Assembly (NCBI GenBank): GCA_015680685.1
Contig: MNCI01015788.1
Span: 6,145-70,144 of the forward strand
Origin: Gnetum montanum
Lineage: Eukaryota > Streptophyta > Gnetopsida > Gnetales > Gnetaceae
Length of the DNA stretch: 64,000 nt
Direction of reading: 5' to 3'
Shown: piece by piece, positions 45,790 through 58,624 of the stretch
Layout: each line of letters opens with the position of its first letter
Position numbering within the stretch: the stretch's first letter is position 1
The notes under the pieces: generated by a model
The model's database searches: none
The model's input: the letters and a program-made list of their open reading frames with translations, nothing else
Told to the model about the DNA's origin: nothing
Made by a program: the position numbers and the translations under genes

Positions 45790-48728
45790 GATTATAGTTG
45801 ATATGTAGGATTGGAGTATGGCCACCTATGAGAAATTCAGTATGCCTTTAAGTTAAAGTGGACCTCATGATGATGTTGAGCGATGCATCAACCCTAATTA
45901 CCTAGATCTTGAGCCTGAGAGTCGAATCAACTACATATACTTAATAGAGAAACCTATTGAGTGGCCTAAAAACCTAGTTAAAACCCTTGATCATGAGGCT
46001 GACAATATTATAGAAGACTCTTTAGTTGAGATTCCTATCATGACACAGTGGTGAGGAGAAAACACTGAAACTAAGTTTCTCATTGGAATCTTGACACACT
46101 CAAGAAATCAACAAGGTCCTCCAAGAAAACATTATGGCCTATGCCTAATCATATGAAGATATGCTAGGTCTTGACCCACACATAATGCAACATAACATTA
46201 TACTTGACATTAGTATTAAGCTATTTAAGTAAAGAGTTCATAATATTAGACCAAATTTATCCCTAGTAGTTCATGATGAAATCATAGAATTATGCTGAGT
46301 TGGTTTCATTAGAGCTATTGATTACATAGGATGGGTTTTGAACATAGTAGTGGTCCTTAAGAAAAATGGGAGTATATGTAATTGTATCGATTTCCATGAT
46401 CTAAATAAGGAAACCATTAAGGGTAACTTCCCTTTCCCTGGTATTGATCAAGTTATCAATGTTATGGCTAGGCATGCCCTATTTTCCTTTACGGATGGGT
46501 TCTCAGGATATAACCAATTTAGGATTAAATCAAAGTACCAACTATGCATAACCTTCATAACCCCTTGGGGAATATTTTGTTACATGATGATGCCCTTTGT
46601 TCTTAAGAATGTAGGTGCCACTTACCAATAAGTGATGATGTATATCTTTAGTGATTACATGTTAGGACTACTTAATGATTATGTGAATGGCATAGCTATT
46701 AAATCCAAAATGGCTAACAACCAAAAGCATGATCTTAACCTTGTGTTAAAACATTGTCTCAAATATGAGCTTAGGCTTAAGCCCAAGAAATGTGTATTTA
46801 GTGTTAGAACTAGTACGATGCTTGGCTTTGTAGTACACAAAGTAGGAATATGTGTCAATTCTAAAAAGGTTAGGACCATATCCAACTTGGTAGCACCAAC
46901 TAACCTTAAAGAACTTAGGAAACTACAAGGTAGAATAAAATTTATCTGTAGGTTCATTGCTAGGCTTATAGAGAAGTTACAATCCATGAAACACTTTCTT
47001 AAGAAAGAAGTCTACTATGAAAGGATGTCTCAATGCCAAGAAGCATTTGAAAACCTTAAGTAAGAGTTGGCACAACTACCGATAAATGATAAAACTTGTT
47101 ACATCTACCTTACTATCATTGACACATCCATTGCCTCTCTACTATTTTAGAAACAAGATGATGGAGTGGAGCTTCCTATATACTATGTAAGTCATGCATT
47201 AATTACCCATGAGACTTGATACATCGAAGTGGAGAATTATTGTCTAGCCTTAGTCTTCTAATTGAAGGAATGGAAAGAATGCATCTTTAGGAGCTAGGTT
47301 AACATCATTTGCAAGGAAAATGTACATAGAGCCATAACAACCAATACCTACTGGAGCAGTCATATCTCCCATAGGAAAGCCATAACAACAAAATTTGACC
47401 TCCATTACATCTCTCAAGATCAATGAAAGGCCAAGTGATAGTCACACAACTTACTATTTCACTGGTAGAAGACCATATAACCATTAGCCTCGAGTTCCTT
47501 GATGAGCATATCAACATTGTTAGCAAGGTACTCAAGGACTATGAGGCAATTATGCACTTTGATGGTGCTTCAAATAGCCATGGAACTAGTGTTGCTACCA
47601 TCATAACATCACCTTCTGGTGAAATCTAATCCTTTTCTTATCATTTTCAATTCACATGTACCAATAATATTGCATAGTATGAAGGATTGATTAGGGGAAT
47701 TATGATGGCTTATGACTAAGGACTCAAACACCTAATGATCAAAGTTGAATCATAACTTATGATTAACCAAGTAATAGATATTCATGCATGCAAATCCAAA
47801 CATTCCAAACCTTATTATGACTTAGGAAAGAAATTGATCTAATAATTTACAGATGTTGGTATCCAACATGTGCCCCAAACTGAGAACACATTAGCTGATT
47901 CGATTACAACCTTAGCCCAAAGTGTGATGCTTGATGTGTTTAGTAAGTTACCTTCTTGGACTATGAACTATGCTATCCCCATCACATAGAGCATTGAAGA
48001 TGACTCTATAGCCTCTGTCAACATCGCTCCTTAAAAATAATTTTACTATGATATCAAGTTTTATTTAATTCATGGTGAGTCTTCACAAGGCCTGACCACT
48101 TCTCAAAAGGATGCTATATGTAAAAGGTCAAACTAATATGTCATCGTAGGCAATAAAACATTATGCCAATAGTCCTATGATGGCATATTGTTAGTATTCT
48201 TTGGGAAAACCAAAGCTTGGATAGTTATTGAGCAATTTCATGAGGATGTATGTGAAGGATATATAGGACCTAGAGCCATGGCTACTAAATTACATAACTA
48301 GGCTATTACTAGTCTTATATGGAAAAAAATTGCATGCAGAAGGCTAAAATTTGTTACACTTGTTAACATCATAGAAACCTAATACATGTGTCACCAACTG
48401 TGTTACACACTACTTAGATAATTTCACCATATTAATGATGGGGGTTGGACATTATTGGATCTATAATGCCTAAATCTTTTTCATGGCATAACTTCATTAT
48501 CACTATAATTGAATACTTTACAAAGTGGGTTGAAGCTATTCCCCTTAAGAAGATAATGTGTCAATAGGTCTATAGATTTATAGTCAATAACATAGTAGCC
48601 CATTTTGGTATACCTATGAATATAGTCATGGATAATACCCTCCTTCCTACCTTTAGGATGAGGAGAATTACATGGGATAATAATGGATACCAAATGTTGG
48701 TCATGAAAAATGAAATCATTTCATTATA
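45790..48728 (+). pseudogene. Tat-lineage Ty3/gypsy pol (RT, RNase H, second RNase H, integrase start)
   Basis: The plus-strand RT begins near 46160 (YEDMLGLDPHIMQHN) and passes IDFHDLNKETIKGNFPFPGI, FTDGFSGYNQFRIKSKYQ and TPWGIFCYMMMPFVLKNVGA. The catalytic YVDD has become YVNG at 46680-46691, so both aspartates are lost. The thumb (LRLKPKKCVFS, LQGRIKFICRFIARL) and RNase H follow to about 47350. At 47545-47925 a second RNase H reads AIMHFDGASNSHGTSVAT, TNNIA.YEGLIRGIMMAYD and HVPQTENTLADSITTLAQS; this extra domain marks the Tat/Ogre lineage. Integrase starts near 48170 and includes EYFTKWVEAIPLKKIM, then HFGIPMNIVMDN. It is cut at 48728 by an insertion and resumes at 51737. Confidence 0.85.
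48719..48728. repeat. 10 bp target duplication, left copy
   Basis: TTTCATTATA, identical to 51737-51746. The integrase reading ending in SFHY here continues as HYSTN on the far side. Confidence 0.7.
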
Positions 48729-49373
48729 ATGTAGAAAAAGGAAGTATGGTTAAGCCATGACCAAGAGGAAGAAGAGATTAAAAGACAAGATAATTAAAAT
48801 AAGTTATATCTTTTAATATTAAGATGAATATATACACAAGTAATTTAAATTATAAGCATCCACTAAAAGAAATCTTATATCAACGACATTTTAAATTCCA
48901 TAATTATCTCATCCAAAACATTTACAAAGGGGTAGGATAAGTTTTCATTCATACTCCATACAACTCTACAATAAAAATCCAAGCATGTGAATCAAATTAA
49001 TATACATCTACTTATGAAAAAATAATCATAATTCTAAATAACATATAATTTCATCATGTTTTATGAACATCTCCAAGGTACCACATGTACTCCATGTTCT
49101 TCCTAGCCTAAAATACGTATACACAAAACAAAATATCAGCTATTGTTGAGTGAGTAACCTTGGCATCATCTTTTGGCCAAATCAAGGATAGTTAGCGCAT
49201 GGAAATGTAAAAAACAATAAAACCAATGCATATCCAAACATACAACCACTACATCATCCAATATCATCCATCACAATCATGCTAAAAATCCAATGTCATA
49301 CATTTATCAATGCAAAGAATATCTAAACACATAACCATCACAAACATCCATCAAGAATGGGATCAATCGATTT

Positions 49374-49432
49374 GACCATCACAATGGTCAAAAACCAATG
49401 ACCATCACAATGGTCAAAAACCAATGACCATC
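49374..49432. repeat. 26 bp tandem repeat with inner palindrome
   Basis: GACCATCACAATGGTCAAAA is the start of each unit; units begin at 49374 and 49400, with a partial third at 49426. GACCAT and ATGGTC within each unit are reverse complements. Confidence 0.9.
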
Positions 49433-50735
49433 CACTCCACCCATCAACCAAGAAAACAAGGAGGCTAGCATGCACCACACTCAGTTTTAATGTATATCAA
49501 GTTGCCATGTATAATTTCAAATTTTTAAATTAAAGTTTCCAAAAAAATATGAAATTACCATGTGCATGTATTTATTATTAGTCTTAATGAATCAATGTGA
49601 TCCTTATGGCTCCCCACCAAGATTTAAACCAAGGTGGTTCTTGTGGATCCCCACCAAGGTTTTCAAATATATTGGTGCTATGGTGTCCTTATGGATACCC
49701 ACCTCTAGCATTCTAGAGAAACCAAACAAGACCAATGAGTCATGGATCACCCTCTCCTATTGGATGGGGTCTCTAACGAAAGCCACATTGGTGCATTGAT
49801 AATGGGGGAAAATCATAAAAATCAACTGTAGGAAGACTCATCTTCAACTGGACACATATGTGGTGCCAGCTCCATCATTCAAACACACATCAAACAATCA
49901 AATAATTGCATCATGTAGTCATCTCACAATCATCAAAAGATGAAAATTCAATGTTGATGGTGGAGGGAATCAACATCATTTTTACATAAGAGAACAAAAG
50001 GACCATCAATCCAACATGTCATCCAAAATCCAAAAATATAACATGTTCTAAAAAAATTCCAAGATTAACAATCTTTCATGTCCCAAAAAATCCAATGGTC
50101 TAAGACTTCAATAAAATCCAATTCACTAAATTCAAATTCTCCAAAATTTCAACACCCAAGCACAAGATCAAACTTAAGAAAATAATAGTCCCAAATGTCT
50201 AAAGATTCATAATCAATGAACGTTCATATCCCTTCAAAAATTTGAAATGGGTAATATCCAACAACAAATTCAAAAGAGATATAGTGATTCCAAGGATCAA
50301 AATTAGAAAATGATATAAATCTCCGAACAACTTCATTAGAATTCAACATCTCAAACATGAGAATAGGAAAACTAAATAGCCACAATAAAACTTTCATAAC
50401 TCATAAATACCTATTAATTTCCTCTTAATTAATGATTTAACCTTAATATATATTCATAATTTATTTCAATAAAAATATTTGAATACTTTAAAATTCATAG
50501 GAATAGATATCCATCCAAGATTTTATGTAATAAAACATAAAGATAGAATGAGTGACTAATAGGAAATCTCATATAACTCTATCAAATGATGATATTCTTA
50601 ACTCCTTTTACTTTAGTTAGAAATATAACATCCATGTTGAAGCCTCATAAAAATTTCAATAGAAACTAAGTTATAGATAATGTTTATTAATATATAAATC
50701 TCTATAATAGATTTCTTTGTAAATTCAGACAAATT

Positions 50736-51003
50736 NNNNNNNNNNNNNNNNNNNNNNNNNNNNNNNNNNNNNNNNNNNNNNNNNNNNNNNNNNNNNNNNN
50801 NNNNNNNNNNNNNNNNNNNNNNNNNNNNNNNNNNNNNNNNNNNNNNNNNNNNNNNNNNNNNNNNNNNNNNNNNNNNNNNNNNNNNNNNNNNNNNNNNNNN
50901 NNNNNNNNNNNNNNNNNNNNNNNNNNNNNNNNNNNNNNNNNNNNNNNNNNNNNNNNNNNNNNNNNNNNNNNNNNNNNNNNNNNNNNNNNNNNNNNNNNNN
51001 NNN
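50736..51003. other. assembly gap (268 N)
   Basis: A run of N inside the 3.0 kb insertion. Open frames spanning it are artefacts. Confidence 0.99.
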
Positions 51004-51736
51004 ATGCTAAATCTAAAATATTTTCCGTCAATTAAAATAAAACCCAACCTCAATTTGTGAAAAACTTAGTGAACTAAAACAACCATAAAAAGGGGGTTAA
51101 GATTGCTCACCTGAAATGTTGCTAGCTTCAATTAATTGACTCTTCCCATGTGCTCCCTAGACCAAAAAGTTCCTCACACTTCTCTAACTTGACATCCCTC
51201 CAATGCAAGAGCTAAGGGACCAAGAATGCATTAGGTTAATGGAGTGTGTGGTACTTAAAGGCTTCTTCTCTACTCCATCTACCTACAACTCATGTAACCT
51301 AGCTACCCTCTCTCACCTACCTCTAAGATCCATGTAACTCATCTACCTTTCTTTCCTTTAATCTAAGTAATAAACATGTTAGAAATAAAATTATGAATTA
51401 CATGGATAATTCACATGTCATGCCATCATAGGCATACCATCCCCATGCCATAGCCTTCATGAGAACCTACCACAACTCATTCACTTAATTAGTACACACC
51501 AGTAATAGGTAAATTTTATTAATCATTCATAAAGGTAAAAATAAGTAAACATGAGTAATAAAAATTTATCATATGATAACAAAAATTTATATTGCAAATA
51601 AAAAAATTAATATTAATATTATTAACCAACCTCAACAATTCTGCAACCTTTACTAAAATATGGGTTCTTATAGGACCATAGTTGAGTATCAAAAAAATGA
51701 AAGTCATTTGTTAAGACCTAGGCACTAAAAATTTAT

Positions 51737-52320
51737 TTTCATTATAGTACTAACCTCAAGGAAATGGACAAGCTAAAGCTAGAAATAAAGGTATTATAAA
51801 ATTTCTTAAAAACAAGCTAAAGAATAGCAAATGTAAGTGGCATGGGTGACTTGTCCATGCACTTTGGATTTATCAAACCACCTTTTGAATTGTAACTAGA
51901 TTAACTCCATATAGCCTAATTTATGATTTTGAAGCTATATTACTTCATAAATTACATGTTCCATCATTGATAATAGTCTTGTTAAGCTTCATTAATGATG
52001 AATAGAATAAGAAGTTGCATATCATGGACCTAGACTTAGTGAAAGAGCAACAAGTACAAACGCTTGCTCACATTGAGTGATATCAAGAGAGGTAGAAACA
52101 ATAGCATCACCATGACCTAGAAAAATAAAAGATCAAGGAGGGAGGCCCAGTCCTCAAGGCTATTCATGAGCATGTAGACAAATTCTTAGCCAATTAGGAA
52201 GGGCCTTTCTTTATCACCAAGGCCTATGACAATGGAGCCTTTAGAGTGGAAAACATGGATGAGAAGGAGTTGGCCAACCTAGTCAATAATTCATATCTTA
52301 AACCTTATTACATCTAACAC
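51737..52320 (+). pseudogene. Tat integrase, C-terminal part, continuing after the insertion
   Basis: The reading resumes with HYST, then QGNGQAKARNKGIIKFLKN and KCKWHG.LVHALW (end of the integrase core). MDLDLVKEQQVQTLAHIE, EGGPVLKAIHEH, LAN.EGPFFITKAYDNGAFR and LANLVNNSYLKPYY follow, the C-terminal GPY/F-type region of the Tat lineage. Several TAG/TAA codons and one single-base deletion break it. Together with 45790-48728 it makes one pol. Confidence 0.82.
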
Positions 52321-53404
52321 ATTTTCCTTGAAAGTATCAACATTAACATCCATGACCATAGTGACCAATAACAAATGATCCAACATTCTTTTCTTTATCT
52401 CTTTTTTCACAATAAATGGATAGTAAAATTATGTAACATTTGTAATGTAGGATACCCCTTTTGGTTGTAATGATTATGACCTACGATGGCCTAATTTTCT
52501 AGTTCTCTCATATAACCTTATGCATGATTTTGTAGTAACATAATTTATTTGTCTTGTTTTCTTGTTCCCTTAGAGTTATGCTTGCAGGATGAAGCCTAAA
52601 GTCATCATGAAGGTACAACTCATTTTAGCAGTAAGTCACCATGTGATCTTGATGTGTAAGATTTTGTGAGCTTTTCTTATTGTGACAAGGGTTCTTACTT
52701 CATAATTCCTACCATTACCTCTCTTAGAACCCAATCCTACTGCTTGATTATAACCTTCCTTAAATTGAACAACAATGTTGACCTATGTTTGACACATATG
52801 TATTATAGTAGTTTGACATCTCCTTCATCATGTTCCATCATCAAGTACATTGGATGTAATGCATCTCATCCAATGAGAAACCCGTATCAAACTCAATCTT
52901 GGCAAAGAAACCTAATGAAGGTTTCACCTTACAAAAACAATGGGGAGTGAATTACCAAAAAAATGAAATGATCAATGTAGACCAAAAGATAGATCAATGG
53001 ATCTAAACATGCAAATGAATAAGCCTAATGATGAAAGAAAACCTTGGAGTAAAAATTTTGGTTTCTCAAAAAAACATTATTGAGTGACCTACACTGTAAA
53101 GCATGAAGCACAAGGATTACATTGTCTAGCCAAAATTTCAACACTATAACTATAATCATGATGTTAATGTTTGGGACTCATTGTTAACCCTATGGCCATT
53201 TCATTGTGACCAAGTATAGCCTCCAATCTATATCACCTCATTGTAACCTTATCTCATCATCACAAGCACTCTTCGGTATGCTTCGACGCTACTAAATGAA
53301 ATGCAAAGAGGAAATGTTGGTGATGGACCTATGGTGGCACTTTGTGTTCTTTATTGATGTCTCTTGGGTTAATCCTCAAAACATCAACAAAGAGGGACTA
53401 ATGA
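52321..53404 (+). other. post-pol region of the first Tat element
   Basis: Low-coding DNA between the end of pol and the LTR-like repeat. The plus frame 52666-52950 has no domain. This interval would correspond to the 3' untranslated region of the element. Confidence 0.4.
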
Positions 53405-53735
53405 AACACCATCATGAAAATTCATGTTGTAACTTAAAACCTTCACAATTCAACTTGAGGCAAGATTTCATTGTAAATGTAAGGTTTTTAGCCTATGAGG
53501 TAAAATATTGCTTAATTTTAACCTTTTTTGAGGTTGAAAAATGCCTTATAAATTGTTATTACCTCACTTCATAAGTGGGAAAAGAGTGCCATGTCTATAT
53601 TTGGATTTGGGAAGGTTGAAAATGTCTTGGGGATTGCCAAATTTGGCATTTTCATGGGTTTTGTGGTGGTCATGACCTTTACTATGCTAGAGCTGCACAC
53701 ATCCAATGTTTGAGTTATTGGGTTTTACATTTTCC
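53405..53735 (+). repeat. LTR-like repeat, plus-oriented copy 1
   Basis: Contains AAAATTCATGTTGTAACTT, AACTTGAGGCAAGATTT, TATTTGGATTTGGGAAGGTT, TTTGGCATTTTCATGGGTTT and GTCATGACCTTTACTATGCT, parallel to 58185-58510 and to the reverse complement of 37766-38135. It follows the first Tat pol by about 1 kb. Confidence 0.65.
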
Positions 53736-54689
53736 CAACAATGGTCAATGTAGTCATCACAATTTCTAGCAGCTACAACATGCCTAGTGTAGTCACCATA
53801 TTTGATAGCAAGTTTCAACAATGCCAATGTAGCCCTTCAAGGTTAGCATAGTTGTGATGAAGCTAATGTAGTAACAAAATTTTATTTACTATATTTAGTA
53901 TCTAGTATGGTTTTGATGGCCCTAGGGTGTCAAAACTTTTCACAAATGGACAACTATGTTGAAACTTATTGCATGCTACACCTACAAACAATACCAATCT
54001 ATAAACAATCATGGTATAAATTTGCAGCCTAAAATCAATAATCTTGAAGCTTATTAAAGTCACACTTGAATACATTATTTAGGTTCTGAGCCTTTTTTGC
54101 AATCACACAACCTTCATAACCTTGAGAGATTTAAACCTATTTGGAATTTTGAAGATTTTTAAAGTAAATTGGCATCTACATAGGCACTAGAAACTCTCTT
54201 CATAGTACCATTGCAACAAGGATAAAGCACCATCACTTGAACAATTGATAACCAAAGCTATAGATTGAAGTAAAAACTAGTAAGGAGTTCTTAGCGATTA
54301 GAGTTGGGAAGTATCTGGATCATGGAGTTTGAGTACAAAACATATCCTGCTAGGGTCAAAATGCTTCAATATCCATTCAAGAAAGCTTCTTGCGCATTTG
54401 GGCACATTATTTATACTCCTTTAAACTTCATAATTTAATCATTTTACTATTTTAATAAATTTTATTGGTTCATTTATAGTATAGAATTCATTTTAGGTTT
54501 AATTTTATATTTTCAATCAAATATACAATTTTATCTTTTTGATCCTTGTTTACATTCTTCAAGTCCCTAGGTGATTGACTAGATCATCTAGGGCACTTTG
54601 AATCCTCTTTCTTAGAGGTCCTTGGAATTCAAGATTAAAACTATTCCCCAGCTAGGATTTTTGGTTTTCTAGTGATCAAATCTTTTAGG
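53736..54689. other. spacer between the two Tat remnants
   Basis: Begins with words like those of the tandem array at 42950-44800 (GTCAATGTAGTCATCAC, CTAGTGTAGTCACC, GTTAGCATAGTTGTG), so the array and this family may share an LTR or untranslated sequence. Otherwise nothing recognised. Confidence 0.4.
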
Positions 54690-57150
54690 TGTAATAACTA
54701 TAATAAGTTTAACCTATGTAGTAATCCCAAGAAATGCATTTTTGGGTTCTCATAGATAATATGTTGGATTATCTTATGTCTTAAGATGATATTCTAGATC
54801 TCACACCTTCTAAATATATTCCAGATATTTATATTCTACAAGGTTGTCTTTAATTAAACCATAAATTCATTTCTTAACTCATTAACCATTTTTATTCTTT
54901 AAATCCATTTTCTTCGTAAATCCATCTCTTTCATTTTGGATGAGGAATATCAAAAGTCCTTTAATTTTATCAAAGGACCCTTAACTAGTCTTCCTATTCT
55001 TCATCCTTCAAATCTAACCATTCAATATCTACCATGCTTTTTCGAAGATGAGAATATGGAGTTGATATTTCTATATAGTACATATCTAATTTCTTTCAGA
55101 CTATGAGACTAAATACTTAGAAATTGAAAAATCCTACCTAAGTATTATCTTTACTCTCAAAAAGTGAAAGCATTATCTTCTTAATGCTTGGTCTTTTTTA
55201 TCTACAAAGATAACACCTCTAAAGTTAGTGCTAATAAATCCTTCTTAAAATCATCATCTACCTGATTGAAAAACTTTTTTTATAGTGTTTAATATTTATT
55301 TTCTATCTCAATAATCAATCAAATATTAAGCAATAGTTGACCTCATCGGTTCTTCTGAATCAATCATCATTATTCATAGCTTATATGTTGACATTAAGGA
55401 TTTAAATGTTGTCTTTTGCATTGATGAAACATATGCTTTGCTTAGATCTAGTGTAGCATATGTCATTATTCTTTAACCAAAAAATTTCTTTATCATGCCT
55501 ACAATATTTATTTCCATTGTACTAACAACGTAGTTGAATATGAGGGTTTGATAGGAGGTCTCTTACTAGCTTTCCAAAATCAAGTTAAAACTAGTACTAT
55601 TTACGATGACTCATAGCTCATCATAAATTACATTAATGGATGACTATGATTGCAAGGATCTTCAATTAGTTTCTTACTTACAAATAGCTAAGAAATTTTT
55701 TTTTTCTCTACTCATACTTTGAGTCATATTCCATGTTTTGAAAATATGCTAGTCAATGCATTGGCAACCTTTGTCATCCATGATAATCTTTCAACGATGT
55801 GAGATCAAATTATTTAATCAATTTTCTTGAAACCTATCACATAATCTCCTAATGTATTGGTAAGTACTATCAATATAGAAGATGAAAATGAGGAATATGG
55901 TCATCATTATCACTATCTTACAACTAGAAAAACTTCTAGTCATCTCAAACCTGCTCAAAAGAAAGTTTTACATAAATGTAGCTAATAATTTTTATTAGTA
56001 TATCCTAATATCCTTTAATAGGTTTCTTCTATTAGTATTCTTCTACATTGTCTTAGTCTTGTGTAGTCTAAGATAGTCCTTGATTAGGTACACACAAGTT
56101 TTTGGTGCATACATAGGTTCACACTTCCTAGTTTTTGGACTATTGATGATCAACCTTAGCTAAAGATGCTTATCAAATAGTTAAAATATGTGATACTTGT
56201 CAAAGACATGACTCTTTCATTTAGATTCCTTCATAGCAACTTAACATGTCTTAGATCATGTGGCCCTTTTAAAAATGAGGTTTAGATCTTATTAGTGCTA
56301 TTAGTCCTCCTTCATCTACTATGCAATAATACATACTAATTAATATGGAATATTTTACTAAGTAGATATAGACTATTTCTTTGTGTTTCACTAAACCCCA
56401 CTTCATCTTTTATTTCATCCCTAACCATATAATAACCCTCTTTGATGTACTTCTTCAAATTGTAACTAACAACAAACCACAATTCAAAAGGAGGAAGGTA
56501 GCTGAATCTCTTCCATGTATCACATCACTCAATTATTTTCATCACCATACTACGCTTAGTCTAACCATTAGGTTGAGTCTACCAATAAAGCTCTCATCCA
56601 CTTTCTCCATACTATGGTTAATAAAACTCAACACAATTGACACATACAACTATATTATGCAAATTGGGTCTATCATACTAACTTTTGTATATGAACTGCT
56701 AGTACTTCTTGCTTTATAACCTATAGTTTTGGGGAAATCTTAATAGTTGAGCTTCATATTCCACCTCTCCATGTTTCTCTACATGATTGGTATGTAGATC
56801 AAGACAACAACATCATGTCATGTGTTGAGTGGAATCTTCTCAATGAACATCAACAAGCTACTCTTCATTAGTTGCATGAAAATAAAAAATATATTTAGCA
56901 CTATAATTCTAGATAAATTAAAGTTATAGAGATTAATGAAGGTGATCTAGTGCTCTCTTATTTTATAAAATCCAAAGATATGAAGTTCTCTCCCAATAGG
57001 CAATGCTCATTCCTAGTGGTTTAGTCTCCACAAAGTGGTGTCTACATTTTGTCTAATTTGGAAAGACATTACTATATAGATCCTATTATCATAAGATATC
57101 TAGAGTTCTACTATAGTATCCATGCTACAGAATTGAACCTATTGTATATT
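54690..57150 (+). pseudogene. second Tat-lineage pol remnant (RT end, RNase H, second RNase H, integrase)
   Basis: The plus strand starts inside the RT (NPKKCIFGFS near 54725). It continues through a thumb-like stretch (54860-54960) to a second RNase H at about 55500-55800 (YFHCTNNVVEYEGLIGGLLL, ENMLVNALATFVIHD). Integrase pieces follow: ICDTCQRHDSF (zinc finger end, about 56190), GLDLISAISPPSS (about 56285), MEYFTK near 56350 and, near the end, EINEGDLVLSYFIKSKDMKF (about 56930-56980). The RT palm is missing and frames shift often. It has the same orientation and domain order as the pol at 45790-52320, so it is another copy of the lineage, 5'-truncated. Confidence 0.72.
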
Positions 57151-58184
57151 TGAAACCAAATGAGTGTTCTCTTAAGAGTAGTTTTCTATTTACTACAATG
57201 GAATATGTACTACATCATGATAATAGGCTTGCTATAAATCATGTTTTTATTGCACTATTTTGCATTTTTACATCCCCTCTATCATATTTTTCTATTTCAT
57301 TAGCTATATTCTTCATAATTCCCTATACTATCTATACTATTTTACATTGTGTTCTTAGCATAATTAGTGAGGTGTTTGAGTGAATCAATATCTCATTGCT
57401 TCATGTGAGGGTATGATTAAGTGTATTATTGATTGGAATAGTAAGGGGTTTGTTCAAAAATATCTATATGGCATCCTTTTTGGAAATATAGTATGTAGGA
57501 TTTAACTATGCTCCATTTTTATGGAATAACACCATCCTCATGATAGCTGTATGGTTGATATCCTCTTTTCTCCATAATTTTTTATTTTCTACTTTCACAA
57601 AATATAACTTTTATTGTCTTTATTATATTTCTTTCTTCTTCCACTCATCTCCTCTTCTCATCTATTTCTATTCCTCTCTATATTTAGCATTAGTAAGGAA
57701 GAACGAGTATCTTTTTTCAAATGTAGTGAGGAATTATTAAGTGTAGTGTGAAATTTGAATATGAGTGAGGTAAGGAAGAGATCAGATCTAGGGATTTATT
57801 CATGTCCAATTTCTATGATATAAACCAAAATTTTGGTTTATTGATAATGTTCCTAACCTACTTCTCCTATTCTTTATTGCCCTCTTTTTTATTTTTCTCT
57901 ATCCCTCTTTATTTCTCTACCTCTTTCTCTTTTTTATGCTCTACATTAGGAAGGTTAAATGAGTGTCTTTGATTTATTCTAGTGAGGGTGTAATTAAGAG
58001 AATTTAGTGGATTTGGAAGTGCTTTATCTACATTTTCATTTATGCTTCTTGGAATCTATCCATACCCAACTTCTATGGTGTAGTACTTCACCTTATGTGT
58101 ATTAGTGAGGTTTTAAAATTTCTCCCATATTATCATGCTTCATTTATTCCTTCATTAGCTACCTACTAGCTCATTTCTTAAACA
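57151..58184. other. post-pol DNA of the second Tat remnant
   Basis: AT-rich. Plus frames 57150-57383 and 57540-57740 are Phe/Ile/Tyr-rich, as expected from T-rich DNA, and have no domain. Confidence 0.4.
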
Positions 58185-58510
58185 CCATTAAGAAATCTCA
58201 TGTTGTAACTTTTAATGTTTACCATTAAACTTGAGGCTCAAATTTTAATGTAAAATGTGAAAATTGTAATCCATGACATGCAATTTCACATACTTGATCT
58301 TTTGGATCCAAGAAATACCTCATAAGTTTTTATGGCCTTACCTTTTAAGTGAAAAAGGACTTAACAAGTCTATATTTGAGCTTGGAGGGGTCAAAAAGGC
58401 CTTTTGGACCACCAAAATTGGCATTTTCATCAATTTTGTGGGGGGTATGACCTTTGCTACGTTGGAGGCACCTATGCCCAGCATTGGGGGGTTTAACTTC
58501 AAATTTTCTT
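58185..58510 (+). repeat. LTR-like repeat, plus-oriented copy 2
   Basis: Contains AATCTCATGTTGTAACTTTT, AAACTTGAGGCTCAAATTTT, TATATTTGAGCTTGGAGGGG, AAAATTGGCATTTTCATC and GTATGACCTTTGCTACGTTG, the same order as copy 1 (53405) and the inverted copy (37766). Confidence 0.65.
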
Positions 58511-58624
58511 AATCATGGCCAACATAGCTATTGTAAGGTTAGAATTGTCACATCTAGGCCAACACTGAAGTGGTTGGAACTTCATACTTCTACAATTCCA
58601 TCTTTGTATGAATTTCTACAAGTG

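Larger units (their letters stand above)
48729..51736. mobile_element. 3.0 kb insertion splitting the integrase
   Basis: Bounded by the 10 bp repeat TTTCATTATA, with the integrase reading of the Tat element interrupted exactly there. The interior is A-rich on the plus strand and has no recognisable transposase or pol. It includes a 26 bp tandem repeat (49374-49432) and a 268 bp assembly gap (50736-51003). The ends show no clear terminal inverted repeat and no LTR pair that I can see. A 10 bp duplication would suit a Mutator-like element, but a retroelement or other non-autonomous element is not excluded. Confidence 0.6.

Noticed and set aside
50613-51053. Minus-strand open frames of 146 and 109 codons
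   Set aside because: They span the second N gap and are artefacts.
45790-57150. Integrated plant pararetrovirus (caulimovirid)
   Set aside because: The pol has integrase and a second RNase H in Tat order and lies among LTR-like repeats; no movement-protein or coat-type segment was seen. A Ty3/gypsy retrotransposon explains everything visible.
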